From positions 1-58,414 of the forward strand of contig CAKPRA010000009.1 in the NCBI GenBank assembly GCA_934180065.1: a stretch of DNA of 58,414 nucleotides, given 5' to 3'. Shown here one piece after another: positions 43,997 to 52,924 of the stretch. Below the pieces are notes generated by a model. That model was not told the DNA's origin, did no database searches, and saw only the letters and a list, made by a program, of their open reading frames with translations. The translations under genes and the position numbers were made by a program. The stretch is from an uncultured Clostridia bacterium (GTDB taxonomy: Bacteria > Bacillota > Clostridia > TANB77 > CAG-508). Numbering within the stretch: the first letter of the stretch is position 1; each line of letters opens with the position of its first letter.

Positions 43997-44338
43997 TTGA
44001 ATAATATATATGATACAGCTAATAAATTAGCAAGTGAAATCAGACAATCAGAAGAATTCGTAAAATATAGAGATGCAAGAAAATCAGTTCTTGCAAATCC
44101 AGATTTGAAAAATAAAATTGAAGAATTCGAAAAAATAAGATATGATGTACAGGTTTTATCAATGGAAAAAGGTGCATCAGACCCTGAAAAAATGAAAAAA
44201 TTACAAGAAATGTATACAATTTTAATTGAAAATAAAGATATTAAAGAATACTTTGATTTAGAGGTAAAATTTAATGTTATGGTAGCTGATATTAATAAGA
44301 TTATTGCTCAGTCTATGGAAGAAGTATTTAAAAAATAA
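43997..44338 (+). CDS. ylbF: YlbF/YmcA-family protein
   Basis: The protein has 113 aa and a TTG start after TAGGAGG. It is all-helical, with the family pattern ANKLASEIRQSEEFVKYRDA at the start and ...NPDLKNKIEEFEKIRYDVQ. In Bacillus, YlbF, YmcA and YaaT form a complex that tunes RNase Y mRNA processing and thereby sporulation and competence. Many Clostridia carry a single generic family member like this one, so the exact orthology is uncertain. It is co-transcribed with the upstream GT4 gene and closed by a terminator. Confidence 0.85.
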   Translation: MNNIYDTANKLASEIRQSEEFVKYRDARKSVLANPDLKNKIEEFEKIRYDVQVLSMEKGASDPEKMKKLQEMYTILIENKDIKEYFDLEVKFNVMVADINKIIAQSMEEVFKK

Positions 44339-44368
44339 GAAAGTTTTTAAGGCTTTCTTATTTTTTTT
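44334..44368 (+). terminator. Rho-independent terminator after ylbF
   Basis: AATAAGAAAG pairs with CTTTCTTA(TT) around a 9-nt loop and runs into eight T. Confidence 0.8.
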
Positions 44369-44440
44369 GTAATATACTCTTTTAAAATTGCAAAAAATGA
44401 TATACAATAAAGAAAATTTGTAATTTATAAGGAGTAAAGG

Positions 44441-46120
44441 ATGAATAAGAAATGGGAATATTGTAACATAGACACTAAAGAAGTAGAAAAAATAAAAAAT
44501 CAATATAATGTTAGTGATTTAGTAGCAACAGTAATTGCAAATAAAAAATTAACAAGTAGTATTGAAATATTTTTAAATCCAACAAGAAATGATTTTTATG
44601 ATCCTTTTTTAATGCCAGATATGGAAATTGCTGTAAATAGAATAATTAAAGCAATAGACGAAAAAGAAAAAGTAATAATATATGGTGATTATGATGTTGA
44701 TGGAATTACGAGTATAACAGTATTAAAAAAATTCCTAAAAGATAGAGGTTTAGATGTTGATAGCTATATTCCAAATAGATTAGATGAAGGGTATGGCTTA
44801 AATAAAAATGCTATAGATAGTATTGTTAAGCAGAAATATTCTTTAATGATAACTGTTGATTGCGGAATTTCAGGTCTTGAAGAAGTTGATTATGCAAATA
44901 GTTTAGGATTAGATACTGTTATAACAGATCATCATGAACCAGCAGAAACTTTACCAAAGGCATTGGCTGTTGTTGATGCAAAGAGAAAAGATAATAAATA
45001 TCCATTTAATCAGCTAGCAGGAGTTGGTGTTGTATTTAAAGTAATACAGGCAATATCTAAAAGATTTAATTTAGAAGAAAAAGAGTATTTGAAATATTTG
45101 GATCTAGTGTGTGTTGGAACAATTTCTGACATTGTTCCATTGGTTGATGAAAATAGGGTAATATCAAAATTAGGATTAAAGCTTGTAGAAGTTACTAGAA
45201 ATATAGGTTTAAAGGCTTTGTTAAAATCAACTGGAGCTAAGACAGTTGATTCAAGTACAATTTCTTTTTGTGTAGCTCCAAGAGTTAATGCATGTGGAAG
45301 ACTTGGATATGAACAAGAAGCCTTAGAATTGTTTTTAACAGATAATATTGTTAAAGCTGAAGAAATAGCGAGAAGATTAAATAAATATAATTCTGAAAGA
45401 CAACAAAAAGAAATAAAAATATTTAATGAAGCTATTGAAATGATAGAGCAAGGTGAAAAAAATAAAAACTGCATTATTTTAGGAAAAGAAAATTGGCATC
45501 ATGGTGTAATAGGAATTGTATCTTCTAAAGTTACTGAAATGTATTATAAACCAAGTATTTTGATTTGCTTTGAAGATGATGAGGGAAAGGGCTCTGGTAG
45601 AAGTATTCAAGGTTTTGATTTGCATGAAGCTTTAGGAAAATGCCAAAAACATATAGAGCGTTTTGGTGGACACTCTATGGCTATAGGTATTACTATTAAA
45701 AAATCAGAATTTGATGAATTTAAGCAAGATGTTGAAAAATATACGGAAAATACAAATATAAAGGAATTGATACCGATTATTAAAATAGATAAAGAAATTA
45801 CAATTGATGATATAAATATGGAAACAATAAAAGAATTAAAGAAGTTGGAGCCATATGGTGAAGCAAATAAAATGCCACTATTTATATACAAAAATCTAAA
45901 AATAGATTCAATAAGAGCTTTATCAGAAGGAAAACATATCAAATTAACTTTAAAAGATAAGAATGTTGTTATAGATGCAATTGGATTTAATATGGGAAAT
46001 CTGGTTAATGAATATTTGCTAGGTGATAAAATAGATGTTGTAGGATCATTAGAAATTAATAAATTTAATGGAAAAGAAAGTATACAGTTAAATTTAAAAG
46101 ATATAAGAAAATCTTATTAA
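44441..46120 (+). CDS. recJ: Single-strand-specific exonuclease RecJ
   Basis: The protein has 559 aa and starts at ATG 44441 after AAGGAG. The DHH-family metal motifs are present: YGDYDVDGITS (about 79-89), TVDCG, and ITDHHEP (about 158-164). DHHA1 and OB domains follow, with GKGSGRSIQGFDLHEAL and RFGGHSMAIG. RecJ degrades 5'-ended single strands in recombination and base excision repair. In many Clostridia it precedes apt and relA; here apt is missing and relA follows 18 bp later. Confidence 0.96.
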   Translation: MNKKWEYCNIDTKEVEKIKNQYNVSDLVATVIANKKLTSSIEIFLNPTRNDFYDPFLMPDMEIAVNRIIKAIDEKEKVIIYGDYDVDGITSITVLKKFLKDRGLDVDSYIPNRLDEGYGLNKNAIDSIVKQKYSLMITVDCGISGLEEVDYANSLGLDTVITDHHEPAETLPKALAVVDAKRKDNKYPFNQLAGVGVVFKVIQAISKRFNLEEKEYLKYLDLVCVGTISDIVPLVDENRVISKLGLKLVEVTRNIGLKALLKSTGAKTVDSSTISFCVAPRVNACGRLGYEQEALELFLTDNIVKAEEIARRLNKYNSERQQKEIKIFNEAIEMIEQGEKNKNCIILGKENWHHGVIGIVSSKVTEMYYKPSILICFEDDEGKGSGRSIQGFDLHEALGKCQKHIERFGGHSMAIGITIKKSEFDEFKQDVEKYTENTNIKELIPIIKIDKEITIDDINMETIKELKKLEPYGEANKMPLFIYKNLKIDSIRALSEGKHIKLTLKDKNVVIDAIGFNMGNLVNEYLLGDKIDVVGSLEINKFNGKESIQLNLKDIRKSY

Positions 46121-46138
46121 AAGGGGGAGTATACCTAT

Positions 46139-48331
46139 ATGTCTGAGATAAAAAATGAAACTATAGATGATATCATAGAGGTAATGAAAAAACGTAATAA
46201 AAAATCTGATGTTAAACTCATAAGAAGAACTTATGAGTTTGCTAAACTTAAGCATGGAAGTCAATTAAGAAAATCAGGAGAGCCTTATATTATACATCCT
46301 GTACAAGTTGCTTATATTTTGGCAACTATTGGCCTTGATGATAGCACTATTTGTGCTGCTCTATTGCATGATATAGCAGAAGATACTGAAGTAACAATAA
46401 AAGACCTGGAAAAGGAGTTTTCTCCTGAAATTGCAGAAATGGTCGATGGTGTTACTAAATTGGGAAACCTAAAATATACAAGTGCTGAAGAGCAACAAGT
46501 TGAAAACTATAGAAAAATGTTTTTAGCAATGGGAAAAGATATAAGAGTTATATTAATAAAATTGGCTGATAGATTGCATAATATGAGAACTTTAAAATAT
46601 TTAAAAAGAGATAGGCAAATAGCAATTTCAAAAGAAACAGCTGATTTATATGCTCCGCTTGCAAATAGACTAGGTATTTATTCTTTAAAATGGGAATTGG
46701 AAGATTTGTCTTTTAAATATTTATATCCAGAAGAATATAGAGATATTGTTGAGGGAATTGACAAAAAAAGAGAAGAGCGTTTGAAGTTTATAGATATGGT
46801 AATTGAGCAAATAAATGATGAACTTAAACGCCAAAAAATTGAGGCAGAAATTACAGGAAGAGCTAAACATTTATATAGTATTTATAGAAAAATGCAAAGA
46901 GATGGAAAAACTTTAGATCAAATATATGATTTATTTGCTCTTAGAATATTAGTAAATTCTGTGAAAGATTGTTATGCTGCACTTGGGGTTGTTCATGAAT
47001 TATATACACCAATGCCTGGTAGATTTAAAGATTATATTTCTGTTCCAAAACCTAATATGTATCAGTCTTTGCATACAACTCTTTTAGGACCAAAAGGAAC
47101 ACCTTTTGAGGTACAGATTCGTACTTGGGATATGCATAGAATTGCTGAATATGGTATTGCTGCTCATTGGGCTTATAAAGAGGCTTGTAAAAATAAAAAA
47201 TCAAATGTTGTTGTTCAAGATGATAAATTGGCATGGCTTAGAGAATCTCTTGAATGGCAAAAAGATATGCAAGATCCTCAGGAATTTTTGAAAACATTAA
47301 AGACAGAATTATTTGAAGATGAAGTTTATGTGTTTACTCCAAAGGGTCAAATAAAGGTATTACCTAGAGGTGCTACACCTATTGATTTTGCTTATAGTGT
47401 GCATGCTGAAATTGGTCATCATATGACTGGTTGTAAAATAAATAGTAAAATGATGCCTATAGTTACAACTTTAAATAATGGTGATATAGTAGAAATTATT
47501 ACTTCAGATCAAGCAAAAGGTCCAAGTAGAGATTGGTTGAAATTTGTAAAAAGTACTTCTGCAAGAAATAAAATTCAACAATGGTTTAAAAAGAATGAAA
47601 GAGAAGATAATATACTTAAAGGAAAAGATTTAATAGAAAAAGAAATAAAACGTATTGGAATGAATTATTCTGATTTGTTCAAAAGCGAATATATTCAAGC
47701 TGCTCTAGATAGATATAAATTCCAAACTATAGATGATATGTATTCTGCTGTAGGCTTTGGGGCAATATCTTCTTCTAGAATAATTGCAAAGATATTAGAA
47801 GCATATAAAAAAGATAATCAAGATGAAGAAATTGAAAAAACAATTGAGCAACTTTCTAGTGAAAAAAATAATAAACCAAGAGCATCTAATAATGGTGTAA
47901 TTGTAAGAGGAATAGAAAACTGTTTGGTGAGATTTTCAAAATGTTGTAATCCTGTGCCTGGAGATGAAATTATTGGATTTATAACAAGGGGTAGAGGTGT
48001 ATCTATCCATAGAAAAGATTGCATAAATGTGAAAGATTTAATTTCACAGGAAAATAGAATTATTGATGTTTTCTGGAGTGAACAAGATAAATCTTCTTAT
48101 AATGTTGATATACAAGTTATGGCTAATGATAGAAGCGGATTATTAGCTGATATTATAAAAGAAATTTCAAATACTAAATGTAAATTAATTGCAGTTGATT
48201 CAAAAGCATTAAAAGATAGAACTGCTGAAACCAATTTGACTATTGAGGTTGAAAACTTAAATGTTTTAAATCAAGTTGTTAAGGCTTTGAAAAAAATTGA
48301 TAGTGTGTATGAAGTAACACGTAAAAAATAG
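46139..48331 (+). CDS. relA: Bifunctional (p)ppGpp synthetase/hydrolase RelA/SpoT
   Basis: The protein has 730 aa, the usual length of the long Rel enzyme. The HD hydrolase domain comes first (HGSQLRKSGEPYIIHP and ALLHDIAEDTE, about 37-86). The synthetase domain has the signature GRFKDYISVPKPNMYQSLHTT (two adjacent parts, about 293-313). TGS (VFTPKGQIKVLPRGATPIDFAY region), the zinc-finger/helical part and a C-terminal ACT domain follow. Both catalytic halves look intact, so it should make and destroy (p)ppGpp in the stringent response. It is in a recJ-relA-hydrolase-corA group. Confidence 0.97.
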   Translation: MSEIKNETIDDIIEVMKKRNKKSDVKLIRRTYEFAKLKHGSQLRKSGEPYIIHPVQVAYILATIGLDDSTICAALLHDIAEDTEVTIKDLEKEFSPEIAEMVDGVTKLGNLKYTSAEEQQVENYRKMFLAMGKDIRVILIKLADRLHNMRTLKYLKRDRQIAISKETADLYAPLANRLGIYSLKWELEDLSFKYLYPEEYRDIVEGIDKKREERLKFIDMVIEQINDELKRQKIEAEITGRAKHLYSIYRKMQRDGKTLDQIYDLFALRILVNSVKDCYAALGVVHELYTPMPGRFKDYISVPKPNMYQSLHTTLLGPKGTPFEVQIRTWDMHRIAEYGIAAHWAYKEACKNKKSNVVVQDDKLAWLRESLEWQKDMQDPQEFLKTLKTELFEDEVYVFTPKGQIKVLPRGATPIDFAYSVHAEIGHHMTGCKINSKMMPIVTTLNNGDIVEIITSDQAKGPSRDWLKFVKSTSARNKIQQWFKKNEREDNILKGKDLIEKEIKRIGMNYSDLFKSEYIQAALDRYKFQTIDDMYSAVGFGAISSSRIIAKILEAYKKDNQDEEIEKTIEQLSSEKNNKPRASNNGVIVRGIENCLVRFSKCCNPVPGDEIIGFITRGRGVSIHRKDCINVKDLISQENRIIDVFWSEQDKSSYNVDIQVMANDRSGLLADIIKEISNTKCKLIAVDSKALKDRTAETNLTIEVENLNVLNQVVKALKKIDSVYEVTRKK

Positions 48332-48376
48332 ATTATTTAATAAACTCAAGATATATGGAAGGAAGGATATATCAAA

Positions 48377-49024
48377 ATGATACTAAAGAGAATAAAGGTG
48401 GAAGTTTTAAAAAATGAACCTACAAATTGTTATATTGTTGAAGATGAATTATCTAAAGAAACAATGGTTATAGATCCAGGAGGAGAAGTTGAAAAAATAA
48501 TTGATATGTTAGATATGATTGGGGCAAAATTAAAATATATATATTTGACTCATTGCCATGCTGATCATACTTATGGTGTAAATAAGCTAAGAGCTATAAA
48601 AGGTTCTAAAGTTTTAATATATAGATCTGATGTACAAGGACTTAATGATGATACCATTAATTTAGCATCATATATTGGATTAGAGCCTTTTTCAGTGAAT
48701 GATGTAATTATAGTAGATGAGAATGATTCTATACATATTGGAGATTTAGAGCTTAAGGTTATACATACTCCAGGACATACAAAAGGTGGAAGTAGTTTGT
48801 ATTGTGAAAAAGAAAAATTGGTTTTTACTGGAGATACAATGTTTAGGGGAACATGGGGGAGAACTGATTTGCCAACAGGAAGTCTTGAACAAATAATGAA
48901 TTCAATTACTAATAAATTATTAGAGCTACCAGATGATACTATTGTATATCCTGGACATGGAAAATCAACCATGATTAGAGAAGAAAGACCTATATATGAA
49001 GAGCTTAGTCCTAGAATTGATTAA
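48377..49024 (+). CDS. Metallo-beta-lactamase-fold hydrolase (glyoxalase II-like)
   Basis: The protein has 215 aa. The metal motif THCHADHTYG (HxHxDH) lies at about residues 56-65. HTPGHTKGG (about 135-143), FTGDTMFRG with the bridging Asp, and a final YPGHGKST complete the ligand set. These small enzymes hydrolyse thioesters or related bonds and are often found after relA in Clostridia. The physiological substrate is unknown. The start follows GGAAGGA and the gene ends 18 bp before corA. Confidence 0.9.
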   Translation: MILKRIKVEVLKNEPTNCYIVEDELSKETMVIDPGGEVEKIIDMLDMIGAKLKYIYLTHCHADHTYGVNKLRAIKGSKVLIYRSDVQGLNDDTINLASYIGLEPFSVNDVIIVDENDSIHIGDLELKVIHTPGHTKGGSSLYCEKEKLVFTGDTMFRGTWGRTDLPTGSLEQIMNSITNKLLELPDDTIVYPGHGKSTMIREERPIYEELSPRID

Positions 49025-49042
49025 AGAAAGGAAGATTTACAA

Positions 49043-49990
49043 ATGGTAAAAATGTATAATACAGATATAAATACAAATGTTACAGTGGAAACTTCTGAAG
49101 TAAAAAAAGGAAATTGGATTAATATGATAAATCCAACAGAAGAAGAAATCTTAGGAATTTGTGAAAGTTTAGATATAGAGCAAGATTTTATAAGATATTC
49201 TTTAGATTCAGAGGAAAAAGCTAGAATAGATATTGAAGATGATGGAACAATTTTATTTATAATTGATATACCTATTTCAGAAAAAGATGAAGAGAATGTA
49301 GTTTATACAACAATGCCAGTTGGAATAATTTTCGTGAGAGATGAATATTTGATAACTGTTTCTATAAAAGAAAATAGTTTAATAAGGAGAATGGAAAGAC
49401 TAATACAAAGAAGATTAGTAACATATAAGAAAAGTCAATTTTTATTTCAGATTTTTTTCGAAAATTCATCAACTTTTTTGAATATGTTAAAAATTATTAA
49501 TAAAAAAGCTGAGCAGTTGGAAGTGACATTAAAGAAAAGTTTAAAAAATGAGGATTTATTAAAAATGCTTAATTTAGAAAAGGCTTTGGTTTATTTTACA
49601 ACTTCTTTAAAATCAAATGAAATTGTAATGGAAAAAACTTTAAGGGGAAAAATTATAAAGTTATATGAAGAGGATGAGGATTTGCTTGAAGATGCTATTA
49701 TTGAAAATAAGCAGGCTATTGAGATGAGCAAAACATATAATGATATATTAAATGAAACTATGGATATGTATGCTTCTATAATATCTAACAATATTAATGA
49801 TGTTATGAAAATTTTGACTTCTATAACTATTATTTTAGCAGTACCTACATTAATTGCTAGTATATGGGGAATGAATGTTCCAGTTCCATTACAAAATAAT
49901 AGTAATGGATTTGTTATATTATTGGCTGTTTCTGTGATTGTGACATTGGGAGTTATGATATGGTTTAAGAAAAAAGATATGTTGAGTTAG
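49043..49990 (+). CDS. corA: CorA-family Mg2+/Co2+ transporter
   Basis: The protein has 315 aa. A long soluble N-terminal domain ends in the stalk helix. Two C-terminal membrane helices follow (about 255-275 and 288-308), with the signature GMNVP between them (SIWGMNVPVP). This GMN loop is the selectivity filter of pentameric CorA channels. A lysine-rich tail ends the protein. It is the last gene of the recJ-relA group and is followed by a family 1 element. Confidence 0.94.
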   Translation: MVKMYNTDINTNVTVETSEVKKGNWINMINPTEEEILGICESLDIEQDFIRYSLDSEEKARIDIEDDGTILFIIDIPISEKDEENVVYTTMPVGIIFVRDEYLITVSIKENSLIRRMERLIQRRLVTYKKSQFLFQIFFENSSTFLNMLKIINKKAEQLEVTLKKSLKNEDLLKMLNLEKALVYFTTSLKSNEIVMEKTLRGKIIKLYEEDEDLLEDAIIENKQAIEMSKTYNDILNETMDMYASIISNNINDVMKILTSITIILAVPTLIASIWGMNVPVPLQNNSNGFVILLAVSVIVTLGVMIWFKKKDMLS

Positions 49991-50052
49991 TTAATTTTTA
50001 TAAGTTATTGTTAAGATTTTTTTAACGGATATATAAACCTACTATTATAATA

Positions 50053-50218
50053 AGCCGGATATATGAATATATATATTAAAAATACGTTCCTTGCTGGTCG
50101 CCCGTACAAAGTAGTGTGAGGATGGTAGAGCCCTCATTTTGATTTTGATGAATGAGAGATTTATCTAAAAGCTTCCAAGCTGCGCGTCACTTTTTTTAAT
50201 ATATATATTCATATATCC
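50053..50218 (+). repeat. Family 1 element, copy 8
   Basis: The left arm GCCGGATATATGAATATATA pairs with TATATATATTCATATATCC. The change from GTG to ATG in the left arm is matched by CAC to CAT in the right arm. The core is CCTTGCTGGTCGCCC, ACAAAGTAGTGTGAG and AGCTTCCAAGCTGCGCG, followed by the tail TACTCTATTAAATT. It is in the 3' region of the corA transcript. Confidence 0.88.
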
Positions 50219-50280
50219 TACTCTATTAAATTTAATTTGTATTTAATAGTGAATAAGTAATAGATAATAAATTAAATATA

Positions 50281-50340
50281 AGAGAGCTAGTTGATAACTT
50301 ATACTGCAAAAAGTATAGTTCATTAACTAGCTCTTTTTTT
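50281..50340 (+). terminator. Strong Rho-independent terminator after corA
   Basis: GAGCTAGTTGATAACTTATACT pairs (with bulges) with AGTATAGTTCATTAACTAGC around CAAAA and is followed by seven T. It closes the corA transcript after the family 1 element. Confidence 0.85.
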
Positions 50341-50459
50341 CAAAAGGTGTATGCCAAATCATTAAGTAAATATGTCATATTACTTGTTAAATTTGAATAA
50401 AAATTCATAATTAGATACATTTTTGTATAATATTTAATAGTGTATGGGAGGTTAATTTT

Positions 50460-51230
50460 ATGTTTTTTGTTTTGAGTAAAGATAAAATTATATCGTATAT
50501 AGTTTCTTTTGGTACTGTGATGATTTTGTTGGGGATTGCGTTTGCTGTGAGAAATAAGAATGAATTAATTGAGGTTGCATCTACTAGTAAAAGCATTCCA
50601 ATTTATTCTGTTCAAACTGATGAAAATAAAGTGGCTTTAACAATAAATTGTGCTTGGAATGATGATGATATAGATAAAATATTGGAGGTTTTAAGTCAAA
50701 ATAATGTGAAAGTAACTTTTTTTGTTGTTGGAGATTGGGTTGATAAATATCCTGAGGCAGTAAAGAAAATAAATCAAGCTGGTCATGAAATAGGAAATCA
50801 CTCAAATACACATCCACATGTTAATAAACTTAGTTATGAACAAAATCTTAATGAAATTAATGAATGTAATAATAAATTGGAAAAATTAATAGGAAAAAAA
50901 GCTAATTTATATAGAGGTCCATATGGAGAATATAATGATACGGTTTTTAAATCTGCAGTTGATGCTGAAAGTACAATGATACAGTGGGATATAGATTCTT
51001 TGGATTATAATAATTTGACAAAAGAAGAGATGTGGAAGCGAATGGATAATAATCTTAAAAATGGCTCTATAATACTAATGCATAATGGAACGAAAAATAC
51101 AGCTAATAGTCTAGATTTTCTAATAAAAAATATAAAAAATAAGGGATATGAGTTGGTAAGAGTATCTGATTTAATATATCAATCAGATTATTATATAAAT
51201 AGTCAGGGAACTCAAATTAAAAATAAATAA
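50460..51230 (+). CDS. Polysaccharide deacetylase (CE4/NodB domain), PdaB-like
   Basis: The protein has 256 aa. One N-terminal membrane segment (about 9-29) anchors a NodB domain. CE4 motif 1 is NCAWNDDD (about 62-69), with the usual TFDD replaced as in PdaB-type sporulation deacetylases. Motif 2 is the metal-binding HSNTHPH (about 117-123), motif 3 is RGPYGEYN (about 148-155), and motif 5 is IILMHNG (about 197-203). Such proteins remove acetyl groups from peptidoglycan sugars, and PdaB is needed for spore cortex maintenance. The sporulation assignment is an inference from the motif 1 form. ATG 50460 follows GGGAGG. Confidence 0.85.
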   Translation: MFFVLSKDKIISYIVSFGTVMILLGIAFAVRNKNELIEVASTSKSIPIYSVQTDENKVALTINCAWNDDDIDKILEVLSQNNVKVTFFVVGDWVDKYPEAVKKINQAGHEIGNHSNTHPHVNKLSYEQNLNEINECNNKLEKLIGKKANLYRGPYGEYNDTVFKSAVDAESTMIQWDIDSLDYNNLTKEEMWKRMDNNLKNGSIILMHNGTKNTANSLDFLIKNIKNKGYELVRVSDLIYQSDYYINSQGTQIKNK

Positions 51231-51373
51231 TTTTAATGGAATAAATATTAAGAAAATGAATAATTTTTTTGTTATAAGATAAAATATTATTATTTAAAAT
51301 TAAAGTTTCATATAATTAAACAGAAATTTGTAATACATATGAATAATTATTATTAAATCTGTTAGGGGGAAGT

Positions 51374-51847
51374 ATGTTTTTTATAGGTATTATAACTGAT
51401 AAGAATAGTGAAAATAATATAAAAAATATTATGAAAGATAAGTTAAAAGAAAGTGAAATTGTTTTTTTAAATAATAATAATTTGGAAAATTTTAGAAACG
51501 TAAAATTTGATTCTATTGTCATAAATAATGAAATAGAGGATAAATATTTATTAGATAAAATTTTAGAAAAATCTAAATATGTATTATACAATTCTGATAT
51601 TAAAACAAAAGAAAACTTTTCGAAAGATCTTTATCAAAATATAATTACTTATGGATATAATTCAAAAGCTGTAGTGACAATTTCTAGTGTAACAGATGAA
51701 AGTTATTTGATATATATTCAAAAGAATATTGATGGATACAATAAAAGTGTAGGAATTCAAGAAATTAAGTTTGAAAAAAATAAAAAAAATATAAATGCAT
51801 ATGATGGAATGATAACCACTATAATAGACATAATATACAACAAATAG
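51374..51847 (+). CDS. Protein of unknown function
   Basis: The protein has 157 aa. It starts with a beta-strand-rich FFIGIITDKNSEN and continues with alternating strands and charged helices, suggesting a Rossmann-like fold. A middle segment, ITYGYNSKAVVTISSV, resembles the region after the nucleotide site in Mur-ligase-like proteins, but no P-loop is present. No membrane segment is seen. ATG 51374 follows TAGGGGGAAG. I cannot assign a family. It stands alone between the deacetylase and the ssb-like gene. Confidence 0.65.
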   Translation: MFFIGIITDKNSENNIKNIMKDKLKESEIVFLNNNNLENFRNVKFDSIVINNEIEDKYLLDKILEKSKYVLYNSDIKTKENFSKDLYQNIITYGYNSKAVVTISSVTDESYLIYIQKNIDGYNKSVGIQEIKFEKNKKNINAYDGMITTIIDIIYNK

Positions 51848-51911
51848 GCTAAGGAAAAATAAGAGAAAAGTACCAAAAAATAAAAAATATTGTAAAAAAT
51901 AACTTTTTATG

Positions 51912-51940
51912 TAGACAAAACATAAAAAACATAGTATAAT
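51912..51940 (+). promoter_or_regulatory. Promoter of the two-OB-fold SSB gene
   Basis: TAGACA (51912-51917), a 17-bp spacer and TATAAT (51935-51940) lie 67 bp before the start. Confidence 0.75.
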
Positions 51941-52007
51941 AAAACTTATAGGAAAAACAGTATGAGTATAAATACATTAGATAAACAAATAAGGGGAGGA
52001 AAAAATT

Positions 52008-52700
52008 TTGAATACAAATTATTTAGAAAATAACCATTTAGTATTGGTTGGAAAAGTTACAAGTGATAAAAAATTTAGTCATGAAATTTATGGAGAAAAA
52101 TTTTACATATTCGATTTGGAAGTACCTCGTTTAAGTGGTAATGCAGATATAATACCCATAACTATTTCAGAGCGATTATTAGAAAAAGATGATTTAGCAA
52201 TTGACAAAAAAGTTATAGTAGAAGGTCAATTTAGATCATATAATAGTTATCAAAATGAGAGAAATAAATTAGTATTAACAGTTTTTGCAAAAGATGTAAA
52301 GTTTGTTGAGAATCAAGAAGAAGAAATTCAAGCAAGTAAGGATTTTGTATCAAATGAAGTTATTTTAAATGGATATATTTGTAAAAAACCTATATATAGA
52401 CAAACTCCATTTGGTAGAGAAATTGCAGATTTACTTTTAGCTGTTAATAGAGCATATAATAAATCAGATTATATTCCTTGTATAGCATGGGGAAGAAATG
52501 CTAGATTTTGTGAGAATATAGAAGTTGGAACTGAAGTAAAAATTGTAGGTAGAGTTCAATCAAGATCATATGAGAAAAAATATGAAGATGGAACATCAGA
52601 AACAAAAGTTGCATATGAAGTTTCAATATCTAGTTTAGAAGTTGTAAAACAAGATGATGATGAGAATTCTGAAAATCAAGAAATTCAAGAAGCTATGTAA
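52008..52700 (+). CDS. Single-stranded DNA-binding protein with two OB folds
   Basis: The protein has 230 aa. TTG 52008 follows GGGGAGG. Two SSB-type OB domains occur in tandem. The first (about 8-105) starts NHLVLVGKVTSDKKF and ends LVLTVFAKDVKFVE. The second (about 117-215) starts NEVILNGYICKKPIY and includes the clearer SSB pattern IADLLLAVNRAYNKSDYIPCIAWG and GRVQSRSYEKK. The acidic C-terminus lacks the canonical DDDIPF tip. An ordinary SSB has one OB fold and forms tetramers; a two-domain form could work as a dimer. It is single, with its own promoter and terminator. Confidence 0.8.
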   Translation: MNTNYLENNHLVLVGKVTSDKKFSHEIYGEKFYIFDLEVPRLSGNADIIPITISERLLEKDDLAIDKKVIVEGQFRSYNSYQNERNKLVLTVFAKDVKFVENQEEEIQASKDFVSNEVILNGYICKKPIYRQTPFGREIADLLLAVNRAYNKSDYIPCIAWGRNARFCENIEVGTEVKIVGRVQSRSYEKKYEDGTSETKVAYEVSISSLEVVKQDDDENSENQEIQEAM

Positions 52701-52724
52701 TATAAAATAAAAGATTATCAAATA

Positions 52725-52762
52725 AAAATGAGGCTACTTTTGATGAAGTAGCCTCATTTTTT
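52725..52762 (+). terminator. Rho-independent terminator of the SSB gene
   Basis: AAAATGAGGCTACTT and AAGTAGCCTCATTTTTT pair perfectly around TGATG. Confidence 0.92.
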
Positions 52763-52766
52763 GCAC

Positions 52767-52907
52767 TTATTTTTTTGTAGGTATTATAATTTTCTTTTTA
52801 TCAATTTCTTCTTTTTTCTTGTCTAGTTTTATATGATCTTTAATATCTGTTATTTTTAAATCTTTTCCTGTTCCAGGTACTACTTTAATTTTTTTTGAAT
52901 TAGCCAT
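52767..52907 (-). CDS. Small lysine-rich protein, function unknown
   Basis: The protein has 46 aa. ATG at 52907 follows AGGAGTGATATTT. The sequence MANSKKIKVVPGTGKDLKIT continues as a Lys-rich helix and ends PTKK. It is basic, soluble and conserved-looking, but I do not recognise a family; a nucleic-acid or small acid-protein-like role would be a guess. It lies 17 bp after the stop of the minus-strand gene at 52925, so the two are probably co-transcribed. Confidence 0.5.
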   Translation of the reverse strand: MANSKKIKVVPGTGKDLKITDIKDHIKLDKKKEEIDKKKIIIPTKK

Positions 52908-52924
52908 AAATATCACTCCTATAC

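Noticed and set aside
45010..45474. 154-codon minus-strand ORF inside recJ
   Set aside because: It is the antisense shadow of a well-supported recJ frame with conserved DHH motifs.
213..50218. Family 1 as an ordinary MITE
   Set aside because: The arms differ between copies but stay self-complementary, and no constant target duplication was seen. Not fully excluded.
50460..51230. Deacetylase inactive because the TFDD motif is missing
   Set aside because: The NCAWNDD form is usual for PdaB-type proteins and the metal-binding HSNTH is intact, so there is no basis to call it broken.
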